Of a DNA stretch of 64,000 bases, positions 38,630 through 52,300 are shown one piece after another. A program made the translations under genes and the position numbers. The notes under the pieces are model-generated. The model ran no database searches, had not been told where the DNA came from, and saw only the letters and a program-made list of their open reading frames with translations. Position 1 is the stretch's first letter. Every line of letters starts with the position of its first letter. Origin of the DNA: Chloranthus sessilifolius (lineage: Eukaryota; Streptophyta; Magnoliopsida; Chloranthales; Chloranthaceae); contig CM037593.1 in assembly GCA_021018995.1 (NCBI GenBank), positions 8,708,088 to 8,772,087 on the forward strand. Direction: 5' to 3'.

Positions 38630-38812
38630 TTTCCTTTGCTCAGTGAGTTGTCTCTTTAATCATGTAAATTACTAAAAAGATCATATAAATTATTAAAAAG
38701 AAAGTGATCATGGCCATCAACATTTCAATAAAGTAGGGATACCTTAGGTATTATAAAAAGTAGTAATGATGTAATTTGCATAACCTGTTAAGTAAAAGCA
38801 CTATAAATGATA

Positions 38813-39219
38813 GAGCACCTTTAAATCCACCAATCAAATCTTTGAGTTCACTCATGCTGAAACGCGTTGATTGAATTGAATCAAACGATGAAGATCATTT
38901 ATCCTCCAAATTTTTCATGAGATCGATCTTTAGATCATGGGTGTACCATCAGACGGTCGATTTTTTATTTCACGTGAAACACATCTTAGAAAAGTGACCT
39001 TAATATCACATGCACACTTAAAATTGATTTTAAGGTCACTTTTATGGGTGTGTATCACATGAAATGAAAAACCGACCGTCTGATGGTACACTCATGATCT
39101 AAAGATCAATCTCATGAAATAGTGGGACGATAAACAATCTCCATCGTCTGATTCAATGTAGTCGATGTGTTTCAGTGTGGGTGAACTCAAAGATATTGTG
39201 AGTGAATTTAAAGGTACTC
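38813..39219. mobile_element. palindromic MITE, outward (B) type, perfect 9-bp TSD
   Basis: Starts GAGCACCTTTAAATCC and ends AATTTAAAGGTACTC, flanked by TAAATGATA at 38804-38812 and 39220-39228. A perfect 9-bp duplication points to a Mutator-like (MULE) MITE. The arms read GATTGAATTGAATCA, GAAGATCATTT, ATCTTTAGATCATGGG, GTACCATCAGACGGTC, TTTCACGTGAAACACATC inward. Confidence 0.8.
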
Positions 39220-39229
39220 TAAATGATAA

Positions 39230-40140
39230 GGCGGGCCTAAAATATTGTGATACACGTATTTATTTAATTTAAAAACAAGTTTAGAGAACCAATATAAAAA
39301 CATTGTTGAAAATATAAAACAATCAATATAAAAAGTGAACTTTACACCAAAATTTTACGGTGAAACAAACATGTATTTTACATGAGAAAAAGTAAAATTA
39401 CATGTAATCCAGTCAACATTATTTTACACGTAAAGTGATTTTTATAAGGAACCAATTACAATGAACCAAACGTACCCTAAGGGATGCCTCTTTCCCACCA
39501 TGTTACGGTATTTCACAAGGCATCCTGTTATTGCCGAGGATGAGTCACTACTCATCCTCACGACCTTGGCGAGTATACCCTAGTCGTCGACTATTGGGAC
39601 GACCCTTAGATGACATTTAATTTATCAAACCCGAATTTATTCAAATAAATTATCGAAAACAAGAACGAAAGAGAGCCGATTTGAGGAAGCTAGAGCAACC
39701 TAGTAATCTGTTGATGAAGATTAATCTCCTTTTTCTTGTTATTCAATCTTCTTAGAATCAAATTACAAGATTTGTGGCTTTAGAAAGTTCCATTTCTTAA
39801 GTAATTCCTAATATCTCTCTATTTGAATTCGATATCTAAATTCAAATAACTCTCATCATAACTGTCTATCTAATAATTTATTTAAATTTAAACTATTTTT
39901 ATCATATTTAAGTAATTCAATAACTCAAATAACCAATTTTAAGATCATTCAACCCAAATATCGGAGATTTTTGGTAAATTTTGAGAACTTTCGGCAACTC
40001 CCAAAAATAAGAAAAATTTCACCACAAATATAGGTCGACCACGTTTCAGAGACATTTAAGAGAAATTAGTCACTATGTTACTTGTTGTTAACTGATTTTA
40101 TTTTTCAATTTCCCAAGTTAAAATTTCCAATGATTATTGG
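39230..40140. other. non-genic stretch
   Basis: AT-rich, no ORF of note and no repeat recognised. Confidence 0.45.
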
Positions 40141-40144
40141 TGGT

Positions 40145-40412
40145 GACCCATTACTTGCACACACAAAGTTGATCCTTCCATGCAATTTAAAAGAAAAGAC
40201 ATGATATTTTAGAAACTTGTGCCATGTGAAAACACCATCAAAGCCGTCTGATTCGTAAGCTATGACCTAAAGATCTTTGATGCAAAAGATTGACAATAAA
40301 AAAAATGATATTTATCATATATTCAATGCAGTCGAAGGCCATCATCTGATTTAATGGTTGACTACATCAAATTGGTGCTTGGCCAACTTTGTGTGTGCAA
40401 GTAATGGCTTTC
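40145..40412. mobile_element. palindromic MITE, inside-out (C) type
   Basis: CCATTACTTGCACACACAAAG at the left is mirrored by CTTTGTGTGTGCAAGTAATGG; centre GCAGTCGAAGGCCATCATCTG. Flanks ATTATTGGT and ATTATTCTT may be a worn 9-bp duplication. Confidence 0.65.
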
Positions 40413-40593
40413 TCATTATTCTTTCATGCTCTTTTTAAAATAGTTTTAATACTGTGTGATGACTTTATAGTTGAATTTTGGTTGAATTAGACAGAGATTG
40501 ATCGGGTCGCGCGCATATAAACTTGATCTGTTGGGTTGAGTCAGGCATGAAGCATCAACTGTTGGATATTTAAACTTTTAAATAGTGGAGGAT

Positions 40594-40990
40594 TGTTAGA
40601 TATTTAAAAGTTTATTAAACTTGTCTTTTCTCAAGAGGTGTGTCTTTTTAATTGAGGTGTCTTTTCTCAAGAGTTGTCTTTTCAATTGAGGTATTTTTTC
40701 AAAGTGATGTGTCCTTTTAAAAGAAGTGTCTTTTCAAAGTGATGTGTCTTTTTCGAAGAGATGCGTGTAGCGCCTTTTCATAAGAAAATGATGCATTAAC
40801 ACACTACTTGATTTCTATTTAAGGAATCCAAAGTCATTGTTTTATACAACACAAAAGAATCTTCTTTCTTCTATCTTGTTATGTCTTGATCAGAACGTTT
40901 TTATAATATTTGGTGTTCGAATAGCGTGATCGAATTCGCCAAATCCTTCACAAGAATACACAGTCGATTAATTATATCCTGAAACTAGTT
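40594..40990 (+). mobile_element. probable Ty1/copia LTR remnant
   Basis: A purine tract AGTGGAGGAT directly before TGTTAGATATTTAAAAG looks like the 3' junction of a copia element. The following 400 bases have LTR character, with TATTTAAGG near 40818. Between 40620 and 40790 a GTGTCTTTTCAAAG-like unit recurs about eight times. No internal region is seen. The right end is not resolved. Confidence 0.4.
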
Positions 40991-41387
40991 TGCCAATAAC
41001 CTGTTGATGACCACTTTATTGAGCTGATGGGGGCAAATATTAGTTTAAAGACGACGATATTTCTCGTGCCTCGAATCGATTCCATGTATTATTTTGAATC
41101 AACATTTCAGTTTCTCCAACATCAGCCAACCCAACCTTTGGATTGGGTCGACTCGACTTGATATTAAAATAGAAATCAAGGAAAATATGGGGTAAACTTG
41201 GTCGAGTTTTCAGACCGCGCATTGGGTCAATTTGATTTTCAGGTCGCGTTGGGCAACACCGTTGACCTGTCGCGTCAGGTCAGTCAAATGCCCTTCACAA
41301 GTTGGGCAGCAAAAATTTTGGCCCGAACACCTTGACATGTCATCATAGCTAATATTCTGCACGTGGGACGAGGTAGGCCCACTGGCA

Positions 41388-41540
41388 TGGTTCAAAATTT
41401 CAGCCGAAATGTTCTAGTTTCGGTCCCCACCAAACCGATACAAAATCATAAAATTTTCGGTCCCTTTGAAGATTTTGGCTGAAATTTCAGTTTCAGGACC
41501 CACGGAAACTGAAACGAAGTCTGAGATTTTGAACCTTCCC
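41388..41540. mobile_element. short MITE, GGTTCAAAATTTC ends
   Basis: Starts ATGGTTCAAAATTTCAGCCG and ends TGAGATTTTGAACC, with GGTCCCCACC and GGACCCACGG as inner pair. Confidence 0.6.
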
Positions 41541-41767
41541 CACTAGTTTATCGTAAAAATTCAAACAAACAAGCGTTGCACAAAAGTATACCACCCAAGA
41601 TAGACTAAAAATGAGGGCACAATCTCATACTAACACCTCATTTGAGTCCTCCAAATGAGGGGAGAATAACAATATCACTAAACCTCAACCAAAACAAGCT
41701 GTGAAAAGAAATAAAACAAAAGAAAAACCAAGAACTAGAGCTCAAGTTTCATTCTTCCTACCTTATT

Positions 41768-41769
<2 letters not shown>

Positions 41770-41800
<31 letters not shown>
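41770..41800. repeat. (CT)n microsatellite in the VDAC 3' UTR
   Basis: Reads as (GA)n on the VDAC strand, about 20 bases past the stop codon. Confidence 0.9.
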
Positions 41801-41804
<4 letters not shown>

Positions 41805-41820
41805 TATCCTTGCTTCCTCT

Positions 41821-42127
41821 TTAAGGCTTCAGAATCAAGGACAACCCCACCTTTGCCGTTTTCTCGATGGCCTGGGCATCAACCTCTCCGGAGACGGTGA
41901 AGAGTGATTTCGGCCTCCACTCATGCTGGATCAGTGCACTCACTTTCCCGTAACTGTTAACCCGAGCCTTCACCATGGTCAAGGGATCCAATGTGTGCTG
42001 TGTACCAAAGGTGATCATGTTTTCATCGGTTGATAAGTTGTAGGACAACTCCGCACCCACAGCTGTGCTCGTTGGCGGGCTCACCGTGTGGTAGTAAGAT
42101 GCATTTAAAGTGTTCCCCTTGTCATTT
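41821..42127 (-). CDS. VDAC: VDAC exon 6
   Basis: Completes the split Leu codon, then [15 protein letters not shown]... to the TAA at 41823-41821. Confidence 0.95.
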
Positions 42128-45100
42128 CTGCAATGTCGGACAAATCGAAACAGCCTTGAGGTTTCCAGACACCAGACCGACATATAATTTAAAAAGAATA
42201 ATAATAATAAGGGAAATGATCTCATGACTCGACCCACGACACCTATTAGATCTCCGTGGTCAACATTGACGGCAGATATGTATGGTCTCTTGGCTCAGGT
42301 CATGGTGGGAATCGAGTCAGGTGATCATTACCCTAATAGTAATAACAATAATAATATTAATAATAACAATAAATAGGCCAAATCCCTATGATGAGACCTA
42401 CTTCGAATTGAAGGGAATTTTTTATAAGACGGCGGTTAGACCTGCGATATTATATGGTGTGGAAGATAAGAGTACATGTGGATGAAATGCATATGTTGAG
42501 ATGGATGTGCGGGGTAACAAGAAAAGATAAAATACAAAATAAGTACTTAAGAGAAAAATTGAGAGTAACACCTATAAAGGAAAAAAATTATCAGAGTGTT
42601 GCTTGAGGTAGTTTGGACATGTTTATCGGATGCCAGAAGTAGACGCTGTATGAGAGTTGAGACGCTACAAATACAAGGACGTAGGAGAAAGAGAAAGACC
42701 AGTGAAGACCTGGATGGAAGCCGTGAGATGGGATATGAAGGATTACAATACAAAGAGTTATAGCGCTAATCAGAAACAAGTGGAGAAAGAGGATTGACAA
42801 AGCCGACCCCAAATAGATGGGATAAGGCTATGATGATGATGATGATGACAACATGGTGTACTATTAAGTGACCGACCCTGTTGAATGGGCATGACATTTT
42901 TCCGTAAACCGCAAGGACCTTGAGAGATACAAAAATTTAAGAGCATGGAGATCAACATGTGTCTAGGAGTCTGGACGGTGCAAAAAACAGATGTCACACC
43001 CGTTTGACTGGGTCAGTTACCTAATACCAGCTCTTACAGCATTCCATGCTACAAAAAATCTGGATTTTTTTTAAAACCATTAGCTACAGAAAATCAGGAT
43101 TTCCAGCTTCAAAATTGGGGAAATTGGGAAAATTGGTGGTTTGGTTGTCTTCATAGGTATTTCTGGTGCATACATATGTCTTGAGCACAAGGTTTAAAAC
43201 TCCATACCAACAGCGATGGCGGATGCTGAGATGCACATCATTATGCCTGTCATGTACTTTTCAGTACAATGTGAAATATATATATATATATCAAAACCAG
43301 TAGATGTAAGTAAGATTTAGACTCTGTTTATATATCAAATTCACATTTTGGAAGCCGAATTCTATTTCAGTTATGACACTCACAGGGTTAAGGAAGCAAT
43401 GAGGTCGGAATTGGAGAAGCTAAGCCCCCCGTCGTACTTTGTGAAATTTCCCGTTGCAATGTCAAAAGAGAGGTCAGCCCCAATCGCGAGAGCATCGCTT
43501 CCAATTACACCTGAAAAATTAACAATAGGGTTTGCAGACAACCCGGCACTTGTATTGATCCCGGCATACTCATGTAAATATTGGACTTCCACCTGTTACC
43601 ACAACCACAGTGCAAAATCAGAAACCACCTGATCTTCTTGCTTCCTTTTCCTTTTTCAAAAACAGAGTAAAACCATGATTCCCAACTTCGTAATGTGATA
43701 ACCACCAACTCATAAGGCAGCTACAACTTGCACACGAGATTTGTGCCTTGGCACATTGGCTAAAAAGAAAAGACTACATATTTTTTAGATCCGTGCCATG
43801 TGGAACATCATCTAAGCCCCTTCAAGGCCGTGATGTAAAACCCTTTGCTGCCAAAGATCGGCATGAAACATGATCTCTACCATCTGATTTGCCTCAGTCA
43901 ACCATTGAATCAAATGATGGTCTTTGACTGTATTGAATCAGATGATAGAAATCACATTTCATGCCGATTTTTGGCAGGAAAAAGATCTTTACATCATGGC
44001 CTTCAAATAAAAGGGCCTAGATGGTGTTCAACATGGCACCGATCTAAAAAATATCAAGTCTTTCTTTTTAGACAATATGCCATGGAACAAATCTCGTGTG
44101 CCACTTATAGCTCCCAACTCATAATTACATAGCCGTCCTTTCTAATTTTCTGCCCTTTCTTATGAGTACTGAGGATTAAATGAAAATATGGTAGACATGC
44201 TTACAAAAAGCAAGTTCATGATGTGGGTTAACAGCGTCTCATGGCCAATGGTGTGAAACGAGCATAATGTACCATAGTTTCCATGAACAACAATTGAGGA
44301 AAGACACACAGAGCCAAGGTAGCCCATGCAAGTTATGTGGCTCATATCATTGAAACTTTTATGATCAAAGACCAAATGAATTTTTTCGTGGTCTACGGTT
44401 TGCAACCAATAAGCAATTTGGTGAAAGCATGGTTTTAAACATAGTTGCTAGAAACTGCTACAATAATCTAGTACTGATATAATCTGGGGAATAAGGTTTT
44501 GAGTATGTTTTATATTAGAACATTGGACGAAACCGATACCTATTGGGACGATATATTGCAATGTATTGACCCTTAATGTATCGGCTAAGTTATTGGCCGG
44601 AACATTGAAATTATCTTTCATATCAGATGATAATTCAAAATTATCGTTCGTATTGGATGATAGTATGAAAATTTCGTCCGACAATTTGAAATTTTGATAT
44701 TTTTTACGGAAAACAAAATAACAATCGTCCGATATATTGAACAATGTATTGGGAATGATGTGTATTGGTCTAGGGCAGATGGGTACGTACCAGATTTCCA
44801 AGATTTTGACCCATGATTAGTATGTCTTCGGTACGATATTGGTACGAAATAGTACTAATACGAACGTAGATATGAAATATATATGACACAAGTATAATGG
44901 TACAACTTAAATAGGAAATATATACAATATTCGTACAGCATTGGTCCTATTTTTGTGTGTATGTGACAGATTTTTACTCAAGTGTTATAATTATACTGTT
45001 GAACTTTAAGTTACAAAATTCAAGAGAAATTTGAAAAGAGCGAAATAGACAAGTGTTGAAAAGAAATTCCAAACGGTTAGATTTGTCTCTGACTTAATTA

Positions 45101-46231
45101 GGGAGGTTCTTTTCTGGTGGTGTTTCGCATCTCCTTTCCTTGGAGTGGATCTTCTTCGGAATTCTGTTGGAATGGGAGTGGATCCAATGGTCTTGACGTT
45201 TTTTTTCGTTATGTTTCTTGCATTGGCTGCTCATTTGTGTTTTTCTTTGTTTCATTTCTTTGTAATTTTTATTTGTCGTTTTTTGGCACCTTGCTCATTA
45301 GTATCTTCATTTCCATTTGAAATATGGCTTAACCCTTGCTCATTAGTATCTTCACTTCCATTTGAAATATGGCTTAACGTTAATAAAAAAGTTACAAAAT
45401 TGATGACATTATGGTGTTGCTCATCTATCAATGCACAAAGAAAACATATGATTTTGTATATTTATATTATATTGATATAATTATTTTCGCAATCAATCAA
45501 CAATTATTAAATTTAATAAGATAATGATAGTTGCTAAAAGTAGTATAATATTATTGTACCCCATGAATTCTTATTAAATTTTCATAAGAATTCACGGGGT
45601 CAATGAAAAGTTTTATTGACAAAACTCCGCAAAAGAAATAAGTTTCTATTTTAAAAGAAATGCATTTCCAAAAATGTTTCTGAAACGTTTTGTACTTGTC
45701 TCCAGGACTAGTACATAGAGACTGGTCCAACGGAGCAAAACGGGTTTGTAGGTACCTTAGGTTTGAAATATCAGTTGATAGTCAAATCGACTTTCGCTTC
45801 CAATCTGGTTTTTATGATATCATTTTTGAGTGCTCCGTCTACGGTTACAACCAAACTGGAAAGAATCGTCAGGGATTTCCTTTGGGAGGGAGCGGGGGAC
45901 CAGAAGAAGTTACACCTGGTTAAATGGGACATCTGCTATGAGCCAAAAGATCGAGGGGGCCTTGCACTGTTCTGAAAATCGCCCGGGGAGGCCACCCGGG
46001 CGGATTCCGGGGTGGACCGGATTTGGGGCGCCCGCCCGGGCCGCACAGAACCAGCCTCCGGCTGCTCGGACCCGCTGTAGTCTGCAATTTTTTTTTTTAT
46101 CTCCTCCGTTTTTTCTTTTTTCTCAGTTTTTTTCTTCTTCCTCTGTATTTCTTCTTCTTCCTCAATTTTTTATGATCTTAATTCTTGCACAACACTTTTT
46201 TTTTTTGATAACTGAGCAGTGAGCACTGAGC

Positions 46232-46303
<72 letters not shown>

Positions 46304-49300
46304 GCCGCCCTGATCTTGGGGTGCCACCCAACGATTTCAAGAACATCCCCCCGACTGCCCGAACCCGCCCAGCGATTTTAAGAACATTAGGGCCTTGACA
46401 TCAGAAATTTAAGGTTAGTTAATAAAGCGCTCTTAGCCAAGCGGGGTTTGGAGGATGGGGGAGAAATAAACTTTAGAGTCAAATTGCCGCTACGAAATAC
46501 GGGGTTCCTGATAACGACATTTCAAATCCTAATCATAGATCCGCCTAGTGGAAGGCTATTAAAGGATGCACCTAGCAGGTTATCAAACGCACAAAATACA
46601 GGTAGGGAGATGGTCGACGAATAAGGCTATGGAAAGACGTATGGGTGGACGACCGACCCCTCTATACGAGGTTCCCAAATATTTTTGGCTTACCAATCTC
46701 TAAGGAAGCGGTAATCAGCAACTGCGTACACATATCTGATAATAGCTTGGAATGAAATATTCTGTTAAGGCGTCGTGGGAATGGGAACAGGCCGAGTTCT
46801 CGAATCTGATGAATGCGTTGAGGGGCTTGACTCCCAACACGGGTCATGAAGATATGAGGGAGTGGAAGTATTCGGCCAAAGGGAGTTTTACAGTTAAATC
46901 TTTCTATAACAACCAGAAGGTGAGACTTAGAGGGACTTCAGACAACTCCACGTGGAATGGTTTCTGGAGGATTAAGATGCCCCCTAAAATTAAGTTCTTC
47001 GCGTGGTTGGACGCTAATAGGAAAATCCTCACGAGGGATCGGCTTATCAGAAGAAACATCCCGGTGATCAACAAATGTATGTTATGCACGAGGGGGACGG
47101 AATCGGCAGACCACATTTTCCTTCACTGTTCTTTTGCTTGGTCAATTTGGAGCAACATCTTCAAAATTGAGTGGGTTACTCCGTGGTGGTCAGCTCACAT
47201 GATGGAAATGTGGAGAGAGATTAAGCTCGACGACCCGAGGAAAGAGTTGTGGCCGCTAACAGTTTATGCGGTGTTTTGGGTGATTTGATTAGAGAGAAAT
47301 TACAGAATTTTTAATCGCAGGGCGAGGCCTTTCTTGATGATTATTAGAAAAATCAGAGATATTGTGATCCATTGGAATGCGTGCAAGTTTATGGCATTCA
47401 GTTAGGGGGGCTTCAGCATTTTCTTAGCATCTAGGAGGATTGTTGCGCGTAGTGCTTCTCAGGGGAAGGGGGGGGGGGGGAGGGGGGGGGCTTTCAGTTT
47501 TTGGCAGGCTGGTGATGGGTTTCGAGGCCCGCTCTCTCGTCTTTGGTCCTGTCTCTTATGGTCTGCGGGGTGAGGTGAGTTGTTTTCGGGGCTTTCTTTT
47601 TTGCGTTTCCTTCTTTTGGGTAGTATCTTATTACCCTCCAAGGTATGCTTCTTTGTATCACGCTCTTCTTTTTTTCTAATATATTTTTGTTACCTTCTCA
47701 AAAAAAAAATAAAAAATCAGTTGACAGCCTCACACTGATATGCATTGGTTTTTTGTGTAAACAATCTACTAATATTGCTGATTTGTATTGGCAAAAGTTT
47801 TTTTTATATTTTTTCTATTTTTAATTATTTCCAGTAGACCCCCTATTAAAATATATGGTGGTATAATAGCTTGCAAGCCTTGAATAGCATAATCTTAAAC
47901 CTATTACAATCTACAGTTTAAATAAAGGTGAAAAGTTTATGCATTTTCAGAGTTTTTGGCATGTATCAGTACTTTTTATTAAGGACCCGACTCTCTTGAC
48001 CGTTATTTAAACACCGAAATGGTGTCTAAATAATCTTACACCATCAATGGTTTGAGATTTGCGTGATCCACACCATCAAAGTGATATATCATAGATTGAA
48101 GTGCAACAGGCCCCAAAATGGTGCTTTAGGGAGATTTAAACCATCGGATCTATTGACTATTATATCAACTGTTGCTTTTAGTTCTAATGACAGATATTAA
48201 AGTTTATCAATCAGATGGCTCACATCCGCTTATAGGGCCATGTTCTTTGGGCTGAGACATGTTCCATTGGCAGATTGCCACTTGGACAATTTAGATTGAT
48301 CATAGATGTACACCACATTACATCATGATAAATCACACTCGAATGGTGTGAGATCATTTAAACACTACTTTGGTGTTTAAATTTGGTCAGGAGCCATTAT
48401 CCCTCTTTTTAATCAATAGCATATATTAGGACATGCTGTTGTTGTTACCTACTCATTTGTTTTCATAAATTTAAAGATTTTAGAGATCATTGAATAATTT
48501 TTTGAGTGAAATACAAGTTGTAGTTATATAGTTGTTATATACTTTTAAATGTAATAAATCATTCAGGAATTATTATTAGTCGCAAAAGTCTTCAACATGC
48601 TCAATTACTCATAGCTCGTATATCATTTACCTTGGTGCATAATATTTAGATGTTATATGTAGAAAAAATCAACATACTAAATTATTAACTTATTCACTAG
48701 TAAATTATTGACTAATTAAATAACTTATAAAGTTCTTTAAAAACAAAGAAGAAACATCATATGAGCAACTTGATTGCGACTAACCAGAGAGCAAAATAGC
48801 AGTATATCATCATAAGTTATCCTAATTCATAAGAAAAAATTAGATATGTTTGTAATAAATTATAACAATGATTTTAAAATTCGGAATGACAAAAGGGCAT
48901 AAATATTTATAAGAAAAAAAAAGGCATAAACAAAATCCTTACCTTGCCAGACCTTTGATCTGGAATGCTGAAGCTAAAAATTGTCTTCACCCCTGGTGCG
49001 GGTTCATCAACTGTGATGGTTGTGATTAGCTGGAAAATTGATGAATCCTTATTCAGCCATTATCAAACTATCATGCTTCAAGAGCAGTCTTGGATATTAT
49101 AGAGAAATTTTTAGAGAGAACAGAAAAGGATTAAAAATCAAGCTTAAAGAACTTGAAATTGATGAGTGCACAAATTAACGTCAAATCAAAACTGGGTTAT
49201 TTACTAAATTGAGGTTCTTGACTTTACAAAAGCTAGACTATAGTCTAAACTTTGAAGATGTATGAGTACTTAGAGTGAGATTTTAGAGAACCCAAATAAA

Positions 49301-52300
49301 TGTTGCAAGTACTCAACCACAAATGTTCTCGCTTATAATACAAAGAGTAGCAGATGAACTCACTAATAGAAATTGTTAAGGGCGTACAGTCATATACATT
49401 TATATAAAGTACTTTATCAAATGTTCCAGATTCTAAATATAGGAACTAGTAGTTCAAGAATATAAATTGTCCATGCAATACAGACTTATATAAATTATGA
49501 GCCACAATCCTCAATCAGATGTTCCAAGGTGTTGACTACCTTTCAGCTCCAATATCAATACAACTGTCTCAGTATTACTGATACAACCATCATACGAACA
49601 ATACAATTTGGTACCAACCCCTATATTCGTTTGTATTGTTTGATACAAATACAAACCAATATGTATCAATCTTCGGGCTCCCATAACATGACATATCGGG
49701 CAGTGTGTCTGAACAGGACCAAACACTAAAACCTACTTTAATGGCTGAAATTAAATTTTATATTTATGAATAACAATTTATAAATACAGAGTTGTATTTC
49801 ATGGAAGGAATTAAAGAATCTCAATATAAGAATATGCTCAAATTCAATTAGTATTTCAATCTGTGAATGCAGTCCCTTCTAAATGTAGAAAAAAGGATTC
49901 TAGTTATAGATCTTGACTTCCACTAGCCTAAAGCATCAACTGACATCCCATGAGGGCTTTTTTTATATTCCATTCTAGGGTTTGAAAGAAGGATAGACTG
50001 AAACAAAGTAAATTATAATTTTCATCAGGTAAGTTTCAAATTCATAGAAAGGCTATTCTCTTATAGAGAACAAAGTTAAAAAAATTTAATGTTCATCAAC
50101 AAAATTGGAAAAAAATTACTTACCTTGCATGTAGGACAAGAAAACTACGGAAATTATCAGATGAACCATTGGTCTCACACCAAATCAATCTCGGGGAGGA
50201 AGAAGAAGAATCTCTCCTTTGTTACAACATTCATAAACATAACATAATATCATCACAATAAGTCTTTTTACATAAGGATATTTAAAGGCAACTATAAAGA
50301 AAACCCAAATTACTATAAAACAAATAACTACACTACCCATTAAAAGCCTCAGATCAGACAGTCATGGATAGCTAAACTTCAATCCTATTTTTTTACGTCT
50401 GGTCAATTCAAATAGCAAACGACGCTAGAATGATGCGAAACTGGTCTTATTTGAAAGTTTATCGAAATACCTTTCCAATGAGACAATAAATGTGCAATTC
50501 TGATGAGTATTAAAGTAGTTATGATCATGCTTGAAGGCTATGTTAAAAGTGACGAATTAAGGTGTCATGTGCCACATGTATGTACACGACTCTTATGACT
50601 TAAAGCAAAACAATAAAATAAAATAAACAAATCCTATATAAACTAATGGATCAAAATCAAAGTCCACACGATCAACATTCCACATACATTTACCAGCGGT
50701 CCATCACACGATCCATGATTCAATTGTGAAGATGTAGTAAAATGACGATCCAACGATGAAAATGAGAATAGTGAAGATTCAATGACTAATGAAGAATGAT
50801 GAAGATCCAACGGTGGAATGTGGTAATCCAACGGTCCAAATGATCCCATGTGCACATCTTCCCAATGTGGTTGGTGGTTTGAGATTGACCCAAGAGCTGC
50901 TGCTAGAGGTTGGGTACCCATATACTAAGTTGTTTAGAGTTGCACCCAATTTAATAAGTGATGTCAATTCATGCATCCATGCACAAGTTCAGATAACATA
51001 ATATGTAGGAAAAAAAAGTCTACAATTGTTAAATAGCATCAATATGCAGAGTAAAAACTATTGAAATAGACATTTTTTATGGGGAGAAGTTTTCGGGATT
51101 ATCAGGAGGGCCAAAGCGCTAGGAGGCCTAGTTTTATGGGGGGCATTTGTAAGGGGACACCAACTTCTCCAAAGGGATTAGGTGGAGGTTATGGACGGAA
51201 GTAAGAAAGTGGATAGCCTTTTTATACATCATTTCAGAAATTACAAAGTTCTGGAGTTTCTTTTCCGAGCTCTCAAGAGAAAGGGGTGAATTTGGGTAAG
51301 TTAGTGGGTGTCCTGTGGTGGGTAGGGAAAAGGACTGTTTCACATTAGAGGTCAATTTCTTTGGCATCCTCAAGAACGCTCTGTCATATTCAATTTGGAA
51401 CAAATGAAACAAGCACAATATTTAGTCCAAACCAATATCTCTATTGGTTGTCTAACTAGGCAAATAAAGAATTCCATTATCCATTAGGTGTGCTTTAAGA
51501 GTGAATTCCATTAGCCACCAAGGCATTGAAAGTTATTCCTTATGGAAAGATTCAAGTCAATAGGATAGTTGAAAGATTGGTACGTCCTTCCAGAAGGGGT
51601 GTTGAAATTAAATTTTGGTTGTTTTCTCTTTTCGAAACTCATGTTCGGCAAAGATTGGAGTAAGTCTTACAATATCTAGAACTCATCTTAGGTTTCTCTG
51701 AACAGATATAGTAAAAGACTCAAATAAGGAAGAACTTAGGGTGCTATAGAAGGCCTTTGCATATTCAAAATTCAGCTTGGAGGGCACCGTCATTGAGACT
51801 ACTCAGTTGGGTCAATACTTAAAAAAAAAAAAAAAAAAAAAAATCGTCTACTCCCATTTTCGAAGAAATAGGGTCTTTCCGAGGGGCTTGACATCTTGTT
51901 AAGCCATTTTCTAAGTAAGCCATAGGGTCAGGGATGCCTTGGCTAGTGAGGAGTTTCATAGGTTTCTGTTTGTATTGGGGGGATTCTCCCATCTCCTGGT
52001 GTTGCATTGTACTTTACATGTTGTGATATTTCAATTGATTTTATAAAATGTTTACTCATCAAAATAAAAAGGGACATTTTTTTATATCTTACATTAGAGT
52101 TTGTGTCCACTTTGACATCAGTTGTGATGTTCTTCCTTTTCAGCTGAGCACTAATGTCAGCTAGAAGTAGCTCTCCCTTCTTTGTTCCTGATGTAGTAAT
52201 TCCCTGCAAGTGGATCAAAACAAATGTCAAAACATTAAATGTAGTTCATGAGCACAGAAACTAATTGATAAAACAAAAATACAAATTTGGCTAGAAATGA

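Larger units (their letters stand above)
45690..47716 (+). mobile_element. 5'-truncated L1-type LINE with poly(A), carrying a hAT MITE
   Basis: Pieces read [55 protein letters not shown], then an open frame 46752-47288 with the zf-RVT domain ([47 protein letters not shown]), then [14 protein letters not shown]. This is the C-terminal half of a plant L1 ORF2. A G-rich 3' UTR and an A-rich tail (47700-47716) follow. Several stops (for example TGA at 47286-47288 before LERNYRIF) and the inserted MITE make it inactive. Antisense in VDAC intron 4. The left edge is approximate. Confidence 0.85.

Noticed and set aside
42240-42390. Possible upstream part of the RTE LINE
   Set aside because: The AATAATAATA-rich sequence here does not translate to LINE protein; the fragment seems to start near 42395.
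45117-45480. Hydrophobic ORF of 111 residues
   Set aside because: Not recognised, contains a 45-bp tandem duplication, antisense in a VDAC intron; more likely chance.
45558-45600. Hairpin CCCCATGAATTCTTAT / ATAAGAATTCACGGGG
   Set aside because: A tidy 17-bp stem, but alone in AT-rich intron DNA and without a T tract or neighbouring gene end; no terminator role can be supported.
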